A DNA stretch of 64,000 nucleotides, from positions 262,851,562 to 262,915,561 of the forward strand of contig JARDYH010000003.1 of NCBI GenBank assembly GCA_029215795.1, written 5' to 3'. Shown piece by piece: positions 22,051 through 33,899 of this stretch; position 1 is the stretch's first letter; each line of letters starts with the position of its first letter. The position numbers and the translations under genes were made by a program. Under the pieces are notes generated by a model, which was not told the origin of the DNA, searched no databases, and saw only the letters and a list, made by a program, of their open reading frames with translations. Source of the DNA: Anniella stebbinsi (Eukaryota; Chordata; Lepidosauria; Squamata; Anniellidae).

Positions 22051-22454
22051 GTCACTGTTGGGTGTGAGCCACCTTGAGTGGTATAGAAACAACAGCAGCA
22101 ATGTGCTGACGTGGAATCTGCAACCAAATGTTGCAGTGTGGAGTGCAGTGCTCCACTTCAACATTCCACACACTTCATTCCATTTTCTCACCCTTCCTCT
22201 CCCGCCACTATTTTTCATTCTTTTCTCTCAACACCCAGCTGGCATTCCACGGCCACTGATTGTGCTCAGTGCCCATTGGGCTGCTTTGGAGCTTTTTTGT
22301 CTCCTTAAATTTCCCTCCTCCCCCAAAGTTTTTTATACATCTGCAAACCTTGACGTTTCCCCATTCCTGTCCATAAACCTCACTCTTGTGCGTAGATGGC
22401 ACCGGTTTGTCTGCAGAACGACTGGCACGCAGGCACCTGAGATCACTATTAGTG
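22051..22454. other. Unassigned intronic stretch
   Basis: The 219-codon plus frame at 21803-22462 runs through the MITE, the TG run and this stretch. It has no family pattern and the MITE inside it explains its start, so it is not called as a gene. Confidence 0.5.
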
Positions 22455-22622
22455 TGTATTAGTAGATACATTTAGCTTTTATTTTAAATACTGTACACAT
22501 TTTAAACATTTAAACAGATGGGTTTTTCTATCGATAACCAAGTATTTTAATCTGTTTCTGTAAACCACAAAGAGATATTTTTCTACATGGTAAGCAGTAT
22601 ATAATTGATTAAATAAATAATA
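22455..22622 (+). mobile_element. LINE 3' tail, L2-like
   Basis: Ends GTAAACCACAAAGAGATATT, then GGTAAGCAGTATATAATTG and an AAATAAATAA tail: the layout of an L2-type 3' end. Confidence 0.45.
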
Positions 22623-24357
22623 TATGTATCTAACAGTACTTTCCAAGATCATTCCACAAAGAAATCATTTTTTGTCAGCATTGACCTTTGATTTGGAGTT
22701 GCAGACTTCTAGCATTCTAGTTCTATAAGGAGTCTGCCTCAAAGTAGTGGGAGGAAGAACCTTGAATTTGGTGGACAAAGGATGGAATCCAACAGGGTGC
22801 TTCCACCCTCAACGATTCTTTTCCGCCCCAGAGATTCGCTTCAGCAAGTGGTGGGTCCTACTGATTGCACTGAGCAAGTAGGACACACTACTTATGCCAG
22901 GGAGATATCGCACTTCCTAGGGAAGCCCCAAAATGAGTGGAATCACTCCTTTTTTTGGAAAGAGGCAGGTTGGCGGAGCTCCCTTATGTCAGCTTCGCCA
23001 ACTTGCTTCCTTCCAGCTTGTTTCGGGTTGCCCTGGAAGCGCTAAATTACCGCTGCACAAGTGGTGCTGGGCACTTGGGCGATGCGTCAGTGGGGCAGAA
23101 GGGAATCGGTGGGGATTTAAGCACTCCGTTAGATTTTGCTCAAACGGCCATGCAAATCAGTTAGCAAGCTAAATGCATGAGCCATTTCCATAAGGCCTGG
23201 TGGCATGTTCCACAAATATTGCCTTAAATGCACAGTATTCTAGCTTACACCTAATGAAGCATACATGAAATGTTCCAATATAAGCTTGTAGGCTCGTGCA
23301 ACCTTTACAGTTTCACAGTATTCTTCATCAGGCTGGCTGTTGCATCCCATGTTACTCAAATTGTTATTCAGATTTGCACAAATGGACTTTGGCAACGCAC
23401 TTCGCACAATTTTGCATCTCATTTTTAAAAACCCATTTTTGTTATTAAATACACGTTGCCATCCAGGATCATGTCTTAAGCACCATTAAAAACGCGTCCC
23501 AATTTAAGGCACTGAAGAAATGTTGGGGAAGAGAAAAATTCAGAGTTGTGTATGATCCACAGGAGCTGTTTCCTGCATGGGAAAGCCCCTCTTTCGCTTT
23601 CTTGACACTGGGCAGGCAGCTTCTTGTATTATGGATTGTCCAGATATTTGTAGCCTGAATTTCAAGTATATAGATGGTGCACCTTTGTCTTGCTGCTGAC
23701 CCCTTGCCAAGTCTGAACAAGGTTATGGCACAGGTATTTAATTACTGTGCTTTCTTCAAAAGGTTTTGTCTTCTTCTCCTTTGGTTCTCATTTAAAACTG
23801 AATTGAACAGGATTAAATGTCTGTTATTCAGTTTCAGCATAGGATGTTAACAAAGTTCTGCTAACATAGAGGAGCACAGTCATCTAATACTGAATGTACT
23901 GTTCTAAAAACATTGGCTTAAAGTAGTGTAGGAACTGGTCTCCCATTCTTTGCCCCTCCCCCTCCTTCCCTAAACATAGGAAATATTTTACATGATGCTT
24001 CCTGATCTGATATATTGGAATATCTCCCAAAATTCCCACCGTGCTTGAAGGGGGTGTCTGAAAATTGTAATTACAAGAGCAGTTGCTAAAAGTAGTTACT
24101 AGAATAGACCGATTCCAAATATTTCCTGATGGCTTGTTTGAAAAACACAAAAAGTATAAAACTGTTTGGGAACTTAGCTCACTTGTGATATTATAGGAAT
24201 ATGATAGTTGCATGGCAGAGCAAACGCTTTTGCATGTAAAAGGTATACATGGTTGATAAGGAGATAAAAAAATTAATAGATCACTGCCCGGAGGATCTTA
24301 CAATCTCAATTTCAGCAGAAGTGGCAACCTCAAAGAAAAGGGAGAGGCCCCTTTGAC
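22623..24357. other. Unassigned intronic stretch
   Basis: About 1.7 kb with no nameable repeat or exon. Several overlapping short frames around 22782-23172 lack coding character. Confidence 0.5.
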
Positions 24358-24398
<41 letters not shown>

Positions 24399-24490
24399 TA
24401 TTTATTTCTTACCCTCCTCTCCCTCTAGATCAAGGCAGGGAACAACAATAAATATAAATACAAAGACCATAAAATAGATAAAACATTATC
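24358..24490 (-). mobile_element. L2-type LINE 3' end with (AAT)n tail
   Basis: The ATA/AAT run at 24359-24399 is the element's tail in reverse; it is followed by the family word CCTCTCCCTCTAGATCAAGG and AGGGAACAACAATAAAT, shared with the copies at 32.3, 41.7 and (plus strand) 57.1 kb. Confidence 0.75.
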
Positions 24491-25230
24491 TACTGAAAAA
24501 GTGATGAAATGAGCACATGGTTCGTACAGTGCTTATGGCAGGCTGGTACCCTCTGCTCCTGCCACAGGTATCTTTCAAGTCAAGTCATATGATCAGCCGC
24601 TTTGCTGGCTGGCTAGAAATCTGAACAGGAGCACTCACTCCACACTACAACATTTTATCGCAGCTCCCACTTGTTACCTAGTAATCCAGCCACTCCCAAC
24701 CTTTATTGAGCCAAAGAGTCAAATCTGAATTCCAGCACTGATAACAGATCTGATGCGTTACTACAGCGCTTCTGTCCCATGAACAAAATGTCCTCAACTG
24801 ATTGAATTAAAAGTGGAAAGGTGGGGGCAGTTCCGGACAATGAAGATAAGGAACCACATTGAGGTACATTTAAGTCAGGAAGCAAACTAGAGCAGTGTGT
24901 TGGGGGCAGGTTGACGCTTCCTGCCAGAGCATCAAACGTTTAATCTAGCTCTTTTATTGGCTCCAAGAGGCAACGTTGTTAAATGGGTCTCCCGAGAAAA
25001 GCTGAGCTCCTATCCCTGAAAGTGGATGGTCTTTTCAAGGTCAGGGTTAAAGGCCATTAGCAAGCAGAATTAGAAGCTTGCGGATTATACTGCATTACAA
25101 AGGTAATCCCTCATTGTTAAGAAGCCTGAAATTCAGCAGGAATAAAAAATAGGAAAAATATATGGTATGTAAACATGTGCAATTATGTTCTTTTGTCTTT
25201 GCCACCCCAGCCTGCTTTTCATATTGGGCT
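24491..25230. other. Unassigned intronic stretch
   Basis: No repeat or exon that I recognise. Confidence 0.5.
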
Positions 25231-25525
25231 GCTTCAGACATGACTCTAAACCATGGTTTAATGTTACGAGAACAAGCCTAGCCTCTCCTTGAGCTCACAC
25301 ATTCCCCCCATCCTCTCTGATGTGGCTGTAAGGAGGAGTTTGGAAACTTTTGCTTCCATTTTTTATTAACAGTAGTGTACTGTGAAACCCAGACAACCTG
25401 AGGCTAGTGGAAACATGCCAACTTAAAGCTATCGTTCATGAAGCTGGCTTGTTTCAATTAACCATAGTGAAGTTTAAGCACAGTTCAGAGGACTTGTTAA
25501 ACTATGGTTTATTTAAAAGAGAAGC
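25231..25525. mobile_element. Degenerate MITE-like element
   Basis: Bounded by CTAAACCATGGTTTAATG and GTTAAACTATGGTTTATTT in inverse sense, and shares its interior word order (GGAGGAGTTTGGAAAC, CAAGCCAACTT-like text) with 1191-1557. Old and without a clear duplication. Confidence 0.4.
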
Positions 25526-26101
25526 ATAAGCTTCTGATCATCTCGATGTAGCCATGCTGGAGGAGGAAGTGGTAAAAGCCAGGATTGTCCTCATAATGCT
25601 AAAATGTTCCAGCGTAACTTTAAAACTCTGACTTAGGAAGAAGGTGGATTGTGGAAGGGGTTAATGGTGGATGAAATATAGATGAATGTGGAGTCCGTTT
25701 TTCACTTCGTTTCTGTGTATTTTCCCCTTCTGCTGCCCCCAAGAGGAATCCTACATCTTGGCAGGAAAGGACTCTCTTTTGATTAGTATGCATGAAATGC
25801 CAGAGCACTAATGGTTGCACAATATATATCTATTCAATACATTTCTACCCAGCCTTTCTGCAGCTCAAGGCAGCTTGCAGTGAAATATTAGAAGCACAGT
25901 GAAATGCCAAACAACTGGCTAATGGATATGCATCCTTAACTGCTCTGCAGTCTTCTGTCTCCTGTCAGAGGAGGCCCCTCACACAGGGAAACCCCCTCTG
26001 CCCCAACACATACACACATGCACACCTGGTGAACATGACTACCAAAGGACAAGGAACGCCTTATAAGATTCACTTTTGGTACCCCAAGGCAAGTTCATCC
26101 G
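25526..26101. other. Unassigned intronic stretch
   Basis: The part at 25830-25880 (ACATTTCTACCCAGCCTTTC) looks like a reversed LINE tail. The rest is unassigned. Confidence 0.4.
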
Positions 26102-26109
26102 GCATATAT

Positions 26110-26643
26110 GTAAGCCTTCCCTAAACTGGTGCCTTCCAGATGTTTTGGACCACAACTCCCAGCATTGGTCATGCTAGATAGGAATGATGGGACTTGAAAC
26201 AAAGTCCTGTGAGGAGAGACTGAAAGAACTAGGCATGTTTAGCCTGGAGAAGAGAAGATTGAGGGGAGACATCATAGCACTCTTCAAATACTTGAAAGGT
26301 CGTCACACAGAAGAGGGCCAGGATCTCTTCTCGATTATCCCAGAATGCAGGACACGGAATAATGGGCCCAAGTTACAACAAGCCACATTCTGGCTGGACG
26401 TCAGGAAAAACTTCCTGACTGTTAGAGCAGTACGACAATGGAACCAGTGACTGAGGGAGGTCATAGGTTTTCCCACACTAGAGGCCTTCAAGAGGCAACT
26501 GGACAACCATCTGTCAGGTATGCTTTAAGGTGGATTCCTGCATTGAGCAGGGGGTTGGACTCGATGGCTTTACAGGCCCTTTCCAACTCTACTAATCTAT
26601 GAAGTCCAAAACATCTGCAGGGCACCAGGTTGGGGGAAGGGTG
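26110..26643. mobile_element. hAT-type MITE (M1) split by a CR1
   Basis: Left arm 26110-26183 (AAGCCTTCCCTAAACTGGTG) and right arm 26604-26643 (GGGCACCAGGTTGGGGGAAG) are one M1 copy. Flanks GCATATAT (26102-26109) and GCATATGT (26644-26651) are a near-perfect 8-bp duplication. The CR1 inside is therefore the younger insertion. Confidence 0.85.
26184..26605 (+). mobile_element. CR1-type LINE 3' fragment (A) inside M1
   Basis: Open from 26184 to 26450: [20 protein letters not shown], then [20 protein letters not shown] and [18 protein letters not shown], the best preserved family A C-terminus in the window. The 3' UTR follows with GGACTCGATGGCTTTACAGG and the tail CTACTAATCTATGA. Confidence 0.9.
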
Positions 26644-27129
26644 GCATATGTGTTTGGGGGGTAGGCATTGTTTACCGCTACAATAGGGATGTAGGCCTTG
26701 TCTTGCTTGCCTATTGTGGAAGTCCAAAGGTGCTTTCATATCAGTCATTCCCCTGTGTGATCAAGCCCCAGTAGGGCCTTGCCGTTACTGTGGGCATATT
26801 TGTCCACGCTTGAATAACCAAAAATTTAATATTGGTTGTTAACTGAATTACAGTTCGTGTAATCAAAAAATTCAAGAATGTAAATAAGTGCAAGACATAC
26901 CAATGGGTCAATGAACAATATACAGTATCACATCAAACTTACGGGGGGGGGGGGGAGGAAAGAACATCCACCCTCCCCTGGTACTTCAAACAGCCTTCCC
27001 TCAAGCAGCAGGAAGAAACTCTCTTCTCACCAGGGTCCCAAAATAGGGCACTGGGAACCACTGAGTTTAATGGGACCTACTTCTGAGTAGGTTGCATAGG
27101 TTTACAGCCTCATACATCCAAGATGTTGA
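26644..27129. other. Unassigned intronic stretch
   Basis: Contains a 13-base G run at 26943-26955. No exon or named repeat. Confidence 0.5.
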
Positions 27130-27610
27130 TCAAAGGGAACTGTGAACAGGTGTGGGTAGGTCTTTATGCAAGCATCTCCTCTTACGTTCAGAGGAGGACA
27201 ACAAAGATGATACAGGGACTTGAGGACAGGCTGAAGGAACTTGGGATGTTCAAGAAAAGAAGACTGAGGGGAGACATGTTATCAGTGTTCAGGTACATAA
27301 AAGGGTGCCACACAGAAGATGGTCAAGAACTCTTCTCCATTGCCACATAAATTAGGATCCAGAATAATGGCTATAAGTTACAGCTACCTTGATTTCAATT
27401 AAATATAAGGGAAAACTTCCTGATGGTAAGATCTGTCTATTTGTGGAACAGTCTGCCCATGGAGTTTGTGGGTTCTCCATCTCCTGAGGTTTTTAAGAAG
27501 AGGCTGGACAGACATCTCTCATGGATGGTTTAATTGGTTTTCCTGCACATTGCAGAGGGTTGGACCAGATGACCCCTGTGGTCCCTTCCAATTCCACAGT
27601 TCTATATTCT
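27130..27610 (+). mobile_element. Divergent CR1-type LINE 3' fragment
   Basis: The plus frame reads [20 protein letters not shown] and RYIKGCHTEDGQELFSIAT: a CR1 C-terminus, but clearly different from family A and B. The tail at 27545-27605 reads GGACCAGATGACCCCTGTGG and TTCTATATTCTA. It is a third CR1 subfamily. Confidence 0.75.
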
Positions 27611-27747
27611 ACTTCCAGTAATTTTTTTACCACGCTGCTGTTAATCCTTGTTATTTGAGGCAGGCTATAGACAAAAGCAGAGAAAAAAACAGAGGGAACC
27701 CTAGGGATTGCATGTATGGCCATACACACATTTTTTTCAATTACCAG

Positions 27748-28072
27748 GTTTCACAATCACAGAGGGAAAATAAGCCACGGTAGCTTATTTTCCCACCCTG
27801 CATGAGCCATCCAATTAGGATAATTACCTCCCCGGGTGCAGATTGTTGTGACATCTGAACCTGGTAGGGGTGGGTGGCTGGATTGGCTTACAAACTACCC
27901 TAAAACCCTAGAACAAGCCATGGGTTTCAGGCTAGTTTGTAAACCATCCCAACTATCAACTCTTGCAAGGTTCAGACAACAAGCCACACCCAACAAGGGT
28001 AATTATGTTATTTGGGCAGTTTGTGCAGGGAGGGAAAATAAGCTACCATGCCTTATTTTCCCTTTGTGAAGG
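27748..28072. mobile_element. MITE with hairpin ends
   Basis: Each end is itself a hairpin: GGGAAAATAAGCC pairs with AGCTTATTTTCCC at 27764-27794, and GGGAAAATAAGCT with CCTTATTTTCCC at 28033-28063. The two ends are also inverted relative to each other, with TTCACAA at both outer edges. Length about 325 bp, no coding frame. Confidence 0.65.
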
Positions 28073-28296
28073 TGCAAACCCACCCATTGTCTCTACCCAC
28101 CTACCTTCCTACCTTCTATCTACCTTTCAACAGATTTTTAGAGGAACCAAGAGTGGGTTAAACTCTAAACAGTTAGGAACATTTTGGCTTAAAATCAGTG
28201 TATCTAGTGAGGCCATTGTAAAATGGAGGGAAAGAGACCAATTCTCCTTGCCTTACAAGGGGTGAATTTAGTAAACAGTATTTTGTATTTTAGGTG

Positions 28297-28411
28297 CAGT
28301 CTTTCACAACCTGCTGCACTCCCAGTCTGTTGGATTGCAAACCCATCATCCCCATCCAGCATGCAATTTGTAGTCCAACACATTGAGAGTTTGCCAGCTT
28401 GTGGAAAGCTG
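28297..28411. mobile_element. hAT-type MITE (M1) with 8-bp TSD
   Basis: CAG...CTG termini, M1 interior (GTTGGATTGCAAACCCATC / TTTGTAGTCCAACACATTG) and flanks TTTAGGTG (28289-28296) and TTTAGGGC (28412-28419), six of eight matching. Confidence 0.8.
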
Positions 28412-28860
28412 TTTAGGGCACGTTTGAATTGGAATTCCGTTTGCTTAATTTTAAAGTTCTGCAACCTGCTCTCAGCAGTTGGAATTGCAGGTAGGTTGAA
28501 AATCTAAACAAACAACATCATTCCCCTTCTCCCAGCCCGAAACAAAATCTCTTAGCTCTTATTTTGTTCAGTCTCACAGCAAATCCATAAAACCAGCATC
28601 GCCTGTGCTTACAGTGACCCTAATGAAGAATTGCATGCCAGTTGACTTAGAATTCATTTATACTGTGATGACTCCAGTTCTAATTAATCGCCCCATTTTA
28701 CAGATGGAGAAATGAAAGGCAGGAGGCAGAAATTTGTTCAAAGGCCAACCATGTCTCTTTCATGAGGTGGGATTAGAACATAGGCCCAATAACATTTTCT
28801 TGCTGAGAAGAAAAGAAGCTTCTTCACGTACGGAGTTCTCCTTCCTTTTTCTTTATCAAA

Positions 28861-28996
28861 CAGCCTTCTCCAAGCTGGTGCCTTCAAGATGTTTTGGTCT
28901 ACAACTCCCAATAGCTCCAGCCGGTGTGGCCAATGGTCAGGCATGAGGGGTGTTGTAATCCAAACGATCAGGAGACTACCAGATTAAGGAAGGTTG
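28861..28996. mobile_element. hAT-type MITE (M1)
   Basis: CAGCCTTCTCCAAGCTGGTG at the left, GATTAAGGAAGGTTG at the right, with the M1 palindrome (GGTCTACAACTCCCAATAG / GTTGTAATCCAAAC). No convincing duplication remains. Confidence 0.75.
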
Positions 28997-29124
28997 TATT
29001 AGATCATAAATCAGTGGTTAGGAACCTTGGCCAGACATAAACTAAGCGGAATAAAACAGTTTGAAAACAGTTTGAAAACTGTGTATGGAGTGTGTTGTGG
29101 GCCTCAACAGTTGTCAATACCATT

Positions 29125-29400
29125 ATAAACCAGATCCTGCCCTTGTCTTTTCTTTTTCTGTCTCTTTTTTAATCTCATGAAGCACCTCATGAAGTTGATT
29201 GTAGCTAAGATGGGGCAGTGAAGTGGCCAAAGTATGAGCCATGAACTACCGAGTCCCCAGTTCTAATTTCACCGCAGCAGTGAACTCATGAAGCAACGTT
29301 AAGGCAAGGCAACATTCTGTCAGCCCCACACCTCCATTTCTGCAGTGTGTACCCAATAATACCGGGCTACTTTACAGGGCTGTTGTGAACAATCGCATGA
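29125..29400 (+). mobile_element. tRNA-derived SINE (S3)
   Basis: A tRNA-like block (GTGGCCAAAGTATGAGCC, then CCCAGTTCTAATTTC as B box) is followed by CAGTGAACTCATGAAGC. The same text is found in reverse at 30.8-31.0 kb. Both copies are preceded by a TCTTTTCTTTTTCTGTCTCT tract, so the tract belongs to the element or its source. Confidence 0.65.
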
Positions 29401-29840
29401 AATTTATTGAGCATTTTAATGCTAAGGTTTCTGATATAATTTTATTATTATTTCTCCATGATATGAGCAGCTTTTTAAAAAAAAGCTTAATGAGAATTTC
29501 AGCTAAAGCATTATTTCACCGCTGCAGAAAGCGAGGATGCGAAGGCCCCTTGTTTCTGCCTGCCAAAAGCATGCTGGGCGGATGATGATGGCGCATACTT
29601 GTGACTTTTGATGTAGAAGCTAAGGTCACAGTGGTGGGGAAAATCCATGCCAGCACAAAGAGCCTTGTACAGTCTCTGCTGGAACTTGGCAGCCTGGAGC
29701 TGAGAGCGTCCTTTGTGAAAGAAAACTACTGTAGCCAAACTAATATTAACCAGTCTCTGCAGACAGTCTGAATGCCCCACTGTTCTTTACCACTTGGGAA
29801 GAAGAAGGCTGAATTGAAAGGTCCTTCAAGATGCAATTCT
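29401..29840. other. Unassigned intronic stretch
   Basis: No nameable repeat or exon. Confidence 0.5.
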
Positions 29841-29952
29841 GTGCGTGTTTAGACAGAAAAAGGCCCTACAACTCCCAGCATTCCCCAGCATTCCCAGCTG
29901 GGGAATGCTGGGAATTGTAGGATTCCCCCCCCCCCCCCCGGTCTAAACATGC
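29841..29952. mobile_element. Small hairpin MITE
   Basis: About 112 bp. GTGTTTAGACAG at the left and GGTCTAAACATGC at the right are inverted; CCTACAACTCCCAGCATTCC pairs with GGAATGCTGGGAATTGTAGG. A 15-base C run breaks the right arm. TSD not visible. Confidence 0.7.
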
Positions 29953-30569
29953 ATAGGGTGTGCCCTTAGTCTACGAAGTGGAACAGTCCTTTGTAAACAA
30001 GTATATAATAATTATAGCACAAGTGAGAGAACCTGTGAAGTCTATAGCATTATTGCCTAAACAAAACCAAACTCTAAAATGATGCAGTTGGGGATGGATG
30101 TGATTTCCCCAAAAGATCTGAGTGGAGGCTCTCTCCAATGTCCTAACCCAGACGTGACAGCTGTAGAGGTTCAGGGGTTCAAGTAATGCGTGCTCTCTGC
30201 TTGCAAACTGCCCCCAATGGGAAAAGAACTAAGGTTGCACTTCTATACACACTTACCTGGGAGTACGTCCTATTGGATCTCCTTAGATTTACCACTGAGT
30301 AGATACGCATAGGCTTGCGCTGGGAAATGGGTTCACATTGCAACTCTGTACGAGTGACTTCCCAGGCACAGTTGGAACAGGGACTCATTCAGGGACATGT
30401 GGATTCCTCCTTAGTAGCTAGATAGTTCCCATGGTCCCAATCTTGTTTACAAATCCCCTACCCCCCCCCCCAGCAACTTACCATTTTACAACCTGTACCT
30501 TAATTGCTTACATACAATGAACGTCGCTTATAGTTTGGCCCTCCCTGTGTAAACATGTGCCCTTATACA
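29953..30569. other. Unassigned intronic stretch
   Basis: 30235-30320 resembles fragments seen at 37.9-38.1, 56.1 and 57.3 kb (ACACTTACCTGGGAGTA, CCACTGAGTAGA), an old repeat of unknown class. Confidence 0.4.
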
Positions 30570-31425
30570 AATCCATTGTGTGACCATACTTAGAATACTG
30601 TGTGTGTATAGTGCTGATCACCGCACCTACAAAAAGTTATAAGTGCAGAAAAAGGCAGCTAATATGATCGAGCTGGAGCATCTCCCCTATGAGGGAAGGT
30701 TACAACAGCTGGGATTGTTTAGCTTAGAAAAAAAGGCAAGACGTGACAGAGGTTAATAAAATTACACATGGTGTGGAAATTGAGGTGTGTGGCTGAGAGA
30801 ATGCTGCCTTGCCTTAAGGTCGCTTCATGAGTTCACTGCTGCGGTGAAATTAGAACTGGGGACTCGGTGGTTCATGGCTCATCCTCTTGGCCACTACACT
30901 TCCCCATCTTAGCTACAATCAATTTCATGAGATGCTTCATGAGATAAAAAAAGAGAGACAGAAAAAGAAAAGACAAGGACAGGATCTGGTTTAAAACGGT
31001 TTATTTTTTTCTCCCCCTCTCATAACACTGGAACCCAGGGTCATCCCATGAAGCTGATTGGTTGGACATTCAGGACAAATAAAAGGAAGGACACTTTCAC
31101 ACAGCACATAGTCAAACTACAGAATTCACTACCACAAGATGGTAGTGATGCCCACCAATTTAGATGGCTTCAAAAGGGGGTTGGATAAATTCCTGGAGGA
31201 GAAGGCTATCAATGGCTACTAGTCCTGATGGCTAATGCTACCTCCAGTACCAGCGGGAGTATGGCAATGTACACCAGTTGCTGGGGAGCATGGGCGGGAG
31301 GGTGTGTGGCACCCACATCCTACTTGTGAGATCCCTGTCGACGGTTGGCCACTGTGTGAACAGAATGCTGGTCTAGATGGACTCTTGGCATGACCCAGCA
31401 TGACTCTTCTTATATGCTTATGTTA
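30570..31425 (+). mobile_element. CR1-type LINE (family B), split by a SINE
   Basis: Left part 30570-30778 holds the block GAGCATCTCCCCTATGAGGG; right part 31000-31425 resumes with the CR1 coding text ending in EEKAINGY (near 31221) and the 3' UTR to CTTCTTATATGCTTA. The S3 SINE between them is younger. Broken by stops; no full protein. Confidence 0.85.
30779..30990 (-). mobile_element. tRNA-derived SINE (S3) inside CR1
   Basis: Reverse copy of the element at 29.1 kb: CTTCATGAGTTCACTGCTGC, GAAATTAGAACTGGGGAC (B box in reverse), ending in the GAGACAGAAAAAGAAAAGAC tract. It interrupts a CR1 near the start of its 3' half. Confidence 0.75.
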
Positions 31426-32268
31426 TTAAGCATTTGTGGTGGTAAGCAGGACTGGAACCACGAGGAGTGGAAGTTTAACCCTTCCATTCATTGTGGTTGT
31501 GCTGAAAATCATCTCCCCCACCCCCGCTCCCCAAACAGGAAGCAATTAGCCGGAGAACGAAGCTTCCATTGGCATCTGTGAGAACTTCCCTCTCAAAGCT
31601 AATACAGTTTGGAGCAGGTGGCTGGCGTGGGGTGGGGGCAATTTTCATCAGGACCATGACTGAGAAGGGTTAAATCCCACCTCCCTATGTGCTGCAGTCC
31701 AAATTCTGCTTGCACCCTCCCCCATGGAGGCTACCTACGTTTTGAACTGTGCGTTTTAATTGCTTGCGCACAATGAACGTCATATTTAGTTTGGCCCTAA
31801 TAACTCTTTTGAGTGTAAGAGTGCCTCGACTTATTTTTAAGTAAAAAAAAAAATCTCAACTCTCAGGGTGTTAGGATACACAGGAGCAATATTTTAAAAG
31901 TGTGCGGAACCTCTCTTTTGTGAAGGAAATTAAGCCATGGGGAAAATCAATCAGGTGGGGCCAGAGCCGGTCGCCGGGCAGAGTTTGGAGGCTGTTGACA
32001 AGTGTAATTCTGGAGTTAGATCTTAGGTTCCATCAGATTTAATAGCTTAAAGTACTTAGTCTGCAATCCTTTGCCCTATTGTTACTGTTACGTCCAACCC
32101 GGAAACTCTGGGTTATTTAGGGGTTAACAACTCAGAACTAAGCCAACAATCGCCCATGGTTAACTGGATTATTTAACACATAAACAAAACACACACACAC
32201 ACACAAAGACAAAGAGGTAAGCATCCAAAGCAAGTCAGAAAAAGAAATATGTTCTCAAGGTGCAAAAT
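31426..32268. other. Unassigned intronic stretch
   Basis: Contains an AC run at 32188-32206. No exon or other named repeat. Confidence 0.5.
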
Positions 32269-32269
32269 A

Positions 32270-32315
<46 letters not shown>

Positions 32316-32692
32316 TATAACCCGCCTCTCCCTCCAGATCGAGACGGGGAACAACAATAATACATCATTTAAAACATCTTAAAATTCAACTGGATAGGCC
32401 TGCCGGAAGAGAGCAGTCTTCATGGCTCTCTTAAATTCATGAAGACTGCTAATTTGTCTAATCTCCTTCGGCAGACCATTCCACAGTCTGGGAGCAGTAG
32501 AAGAGAAGGTCCTCTGGGTAACACTCATCAGCCTAGTTCTGGCTGATTTGAGTAAGTTCTTCCCAGAGGACCTGAGTGTACGGGGCAAATTATATGGGAG
32601 AAGGCGATCCTGCAGGTAACCTGGACCCAAACCATGTAGGGCTTTAAAGGTAATAACCAACACTTTATACTTTGCCTGGAAACTGATTGGAG
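32269..32692 (-). mobile_element. L2-type LINE 3' fragment
   Basis: The (TTA)n run 32269-32315 is the tail in reverse. The minus frame 32663-32379 gives the RT C-terminus: LVITFKALHGLGPGYLQDRL, then TQRTFSSTAPRLWNGLPKEI, ending RQAYPVEF. 5' truncated near 32692. About 290 bp of coding sequence is free of stops, so it is fairly young. The 41.8-kb copy is nearly identical here. Confidence 0.85.
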
Positions 32693-33899
32693 ATTACCAC
32701 AGGAGACAATCTTTTTGCTAGAAGAAATTCTACAGACACTTCTAGCAACTGCCTGAGGAAGGCCTTAGAATAGAGGACAGACCAAAATGCATTGGGCTTC
32801 CTGAAAATATGCATTTTTGCATACTGGGAACGCGCTTCTCTTCTTTCTGACTGACACATAAACAACTCAGAGTTCCCGGGTTCGGATGTAATGATAAGAA
32901 TCTAGGAATGGGGCGTTCCTGGGTTGTTTAGGGAAGTGGAAGCGACAAGTGCATGGGAGGCAGTGTGGTCTCTCACTGCCTTGCGTCCACACACGTTAAA
33001 CAAGCCAGAGTTAGCTGTTACACGCAAAGCAGGTCAATATATTCATCTTCATGAATATGACAACCTAATTTAAAGAAAAAGAGGTGGGGAGGGGTGGGGA
33101 GAGAGATCATGCTAAGGACTTTGTGACTGAGTTCTGATTGGAATTCATGTGGAGGGATCACAGAGGCACACTAATGGAAAGTGCGGGCCCTAGAAAGAAT
33201 AAGTACTGTCTGCTAAATAAAATGCGGAGCCTCCACAGGCCTTGCATATTCATTGAATGAATAAAAGTGCACATTCAGCAAGCTGCTGCTTTGCAGAAAA
33301 GAGTGCGAAAAGCGGGAAAGTACAATATTTATCAACTGTAAAACTGCAACGGAGAGACACGGCTGTGCCCACAAATATCTGAAAGCCAAACGTAAAAACA
33401 CAGTGTTGCTGTGCTATGCAGAGATTAATTGTTTTGTACAGAGCTGGTTTTTTAAAACCCAGAACCCATAGTGAAACTGATGAATGCTACTTCAAAATGA
33501 GTGCTACAATAAGGCATAAAACAATTAAATTGATAAACCTGGAGACTTTGTCAATGTCTTTGCTCTGTGTATCCAAGTAATGCAGATTATTTTTAGGTCT
33601 GTGTGTGTAGAATATTCCAGAGCATTCACAGCTTCTGGTACCTTCCATGCACCTAGCTTTCCATGTCCAAGGAGGTTTTGAAAGTAGAGGCAGCGTATGG
33701 CATGTGACCTTTTCCTTGGATCAGCAAAAAGAGAATCTTCCTGAGCAGTTTTCTCGAAATGCGTCGGGAAGCTATAAATGGTGCAGCTGTCTTGGTTTTG
33801 GTCTTCAGCATTACAGCCTTTTAAAAAAAACAAAAAACAAATCCCTACTGGTGTTTCACATAACAGGGACTCAGAAGGTGAATGCAGGCTCTAGGCAGC
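32693..33899. other. Unassigned intronic stretch
   Basis: No recognised repeat or exon in 1.2 kb. Confidence 0.5.

Noticed and set aside
21803..22462. 219-codon open frame on the plus strand as a gene
   Set aside because: It starts inside a hAT MITE, passes through a TG microsatellite and a tandem duplication, and has no family pattern.
24359..24399. CRISPR-like or minisatellite array
   Set aside because: It is a simple AAT run that forms the tail of an L2-type LINE; the same goes for 32.3, 41.7 and 57.1 kb.
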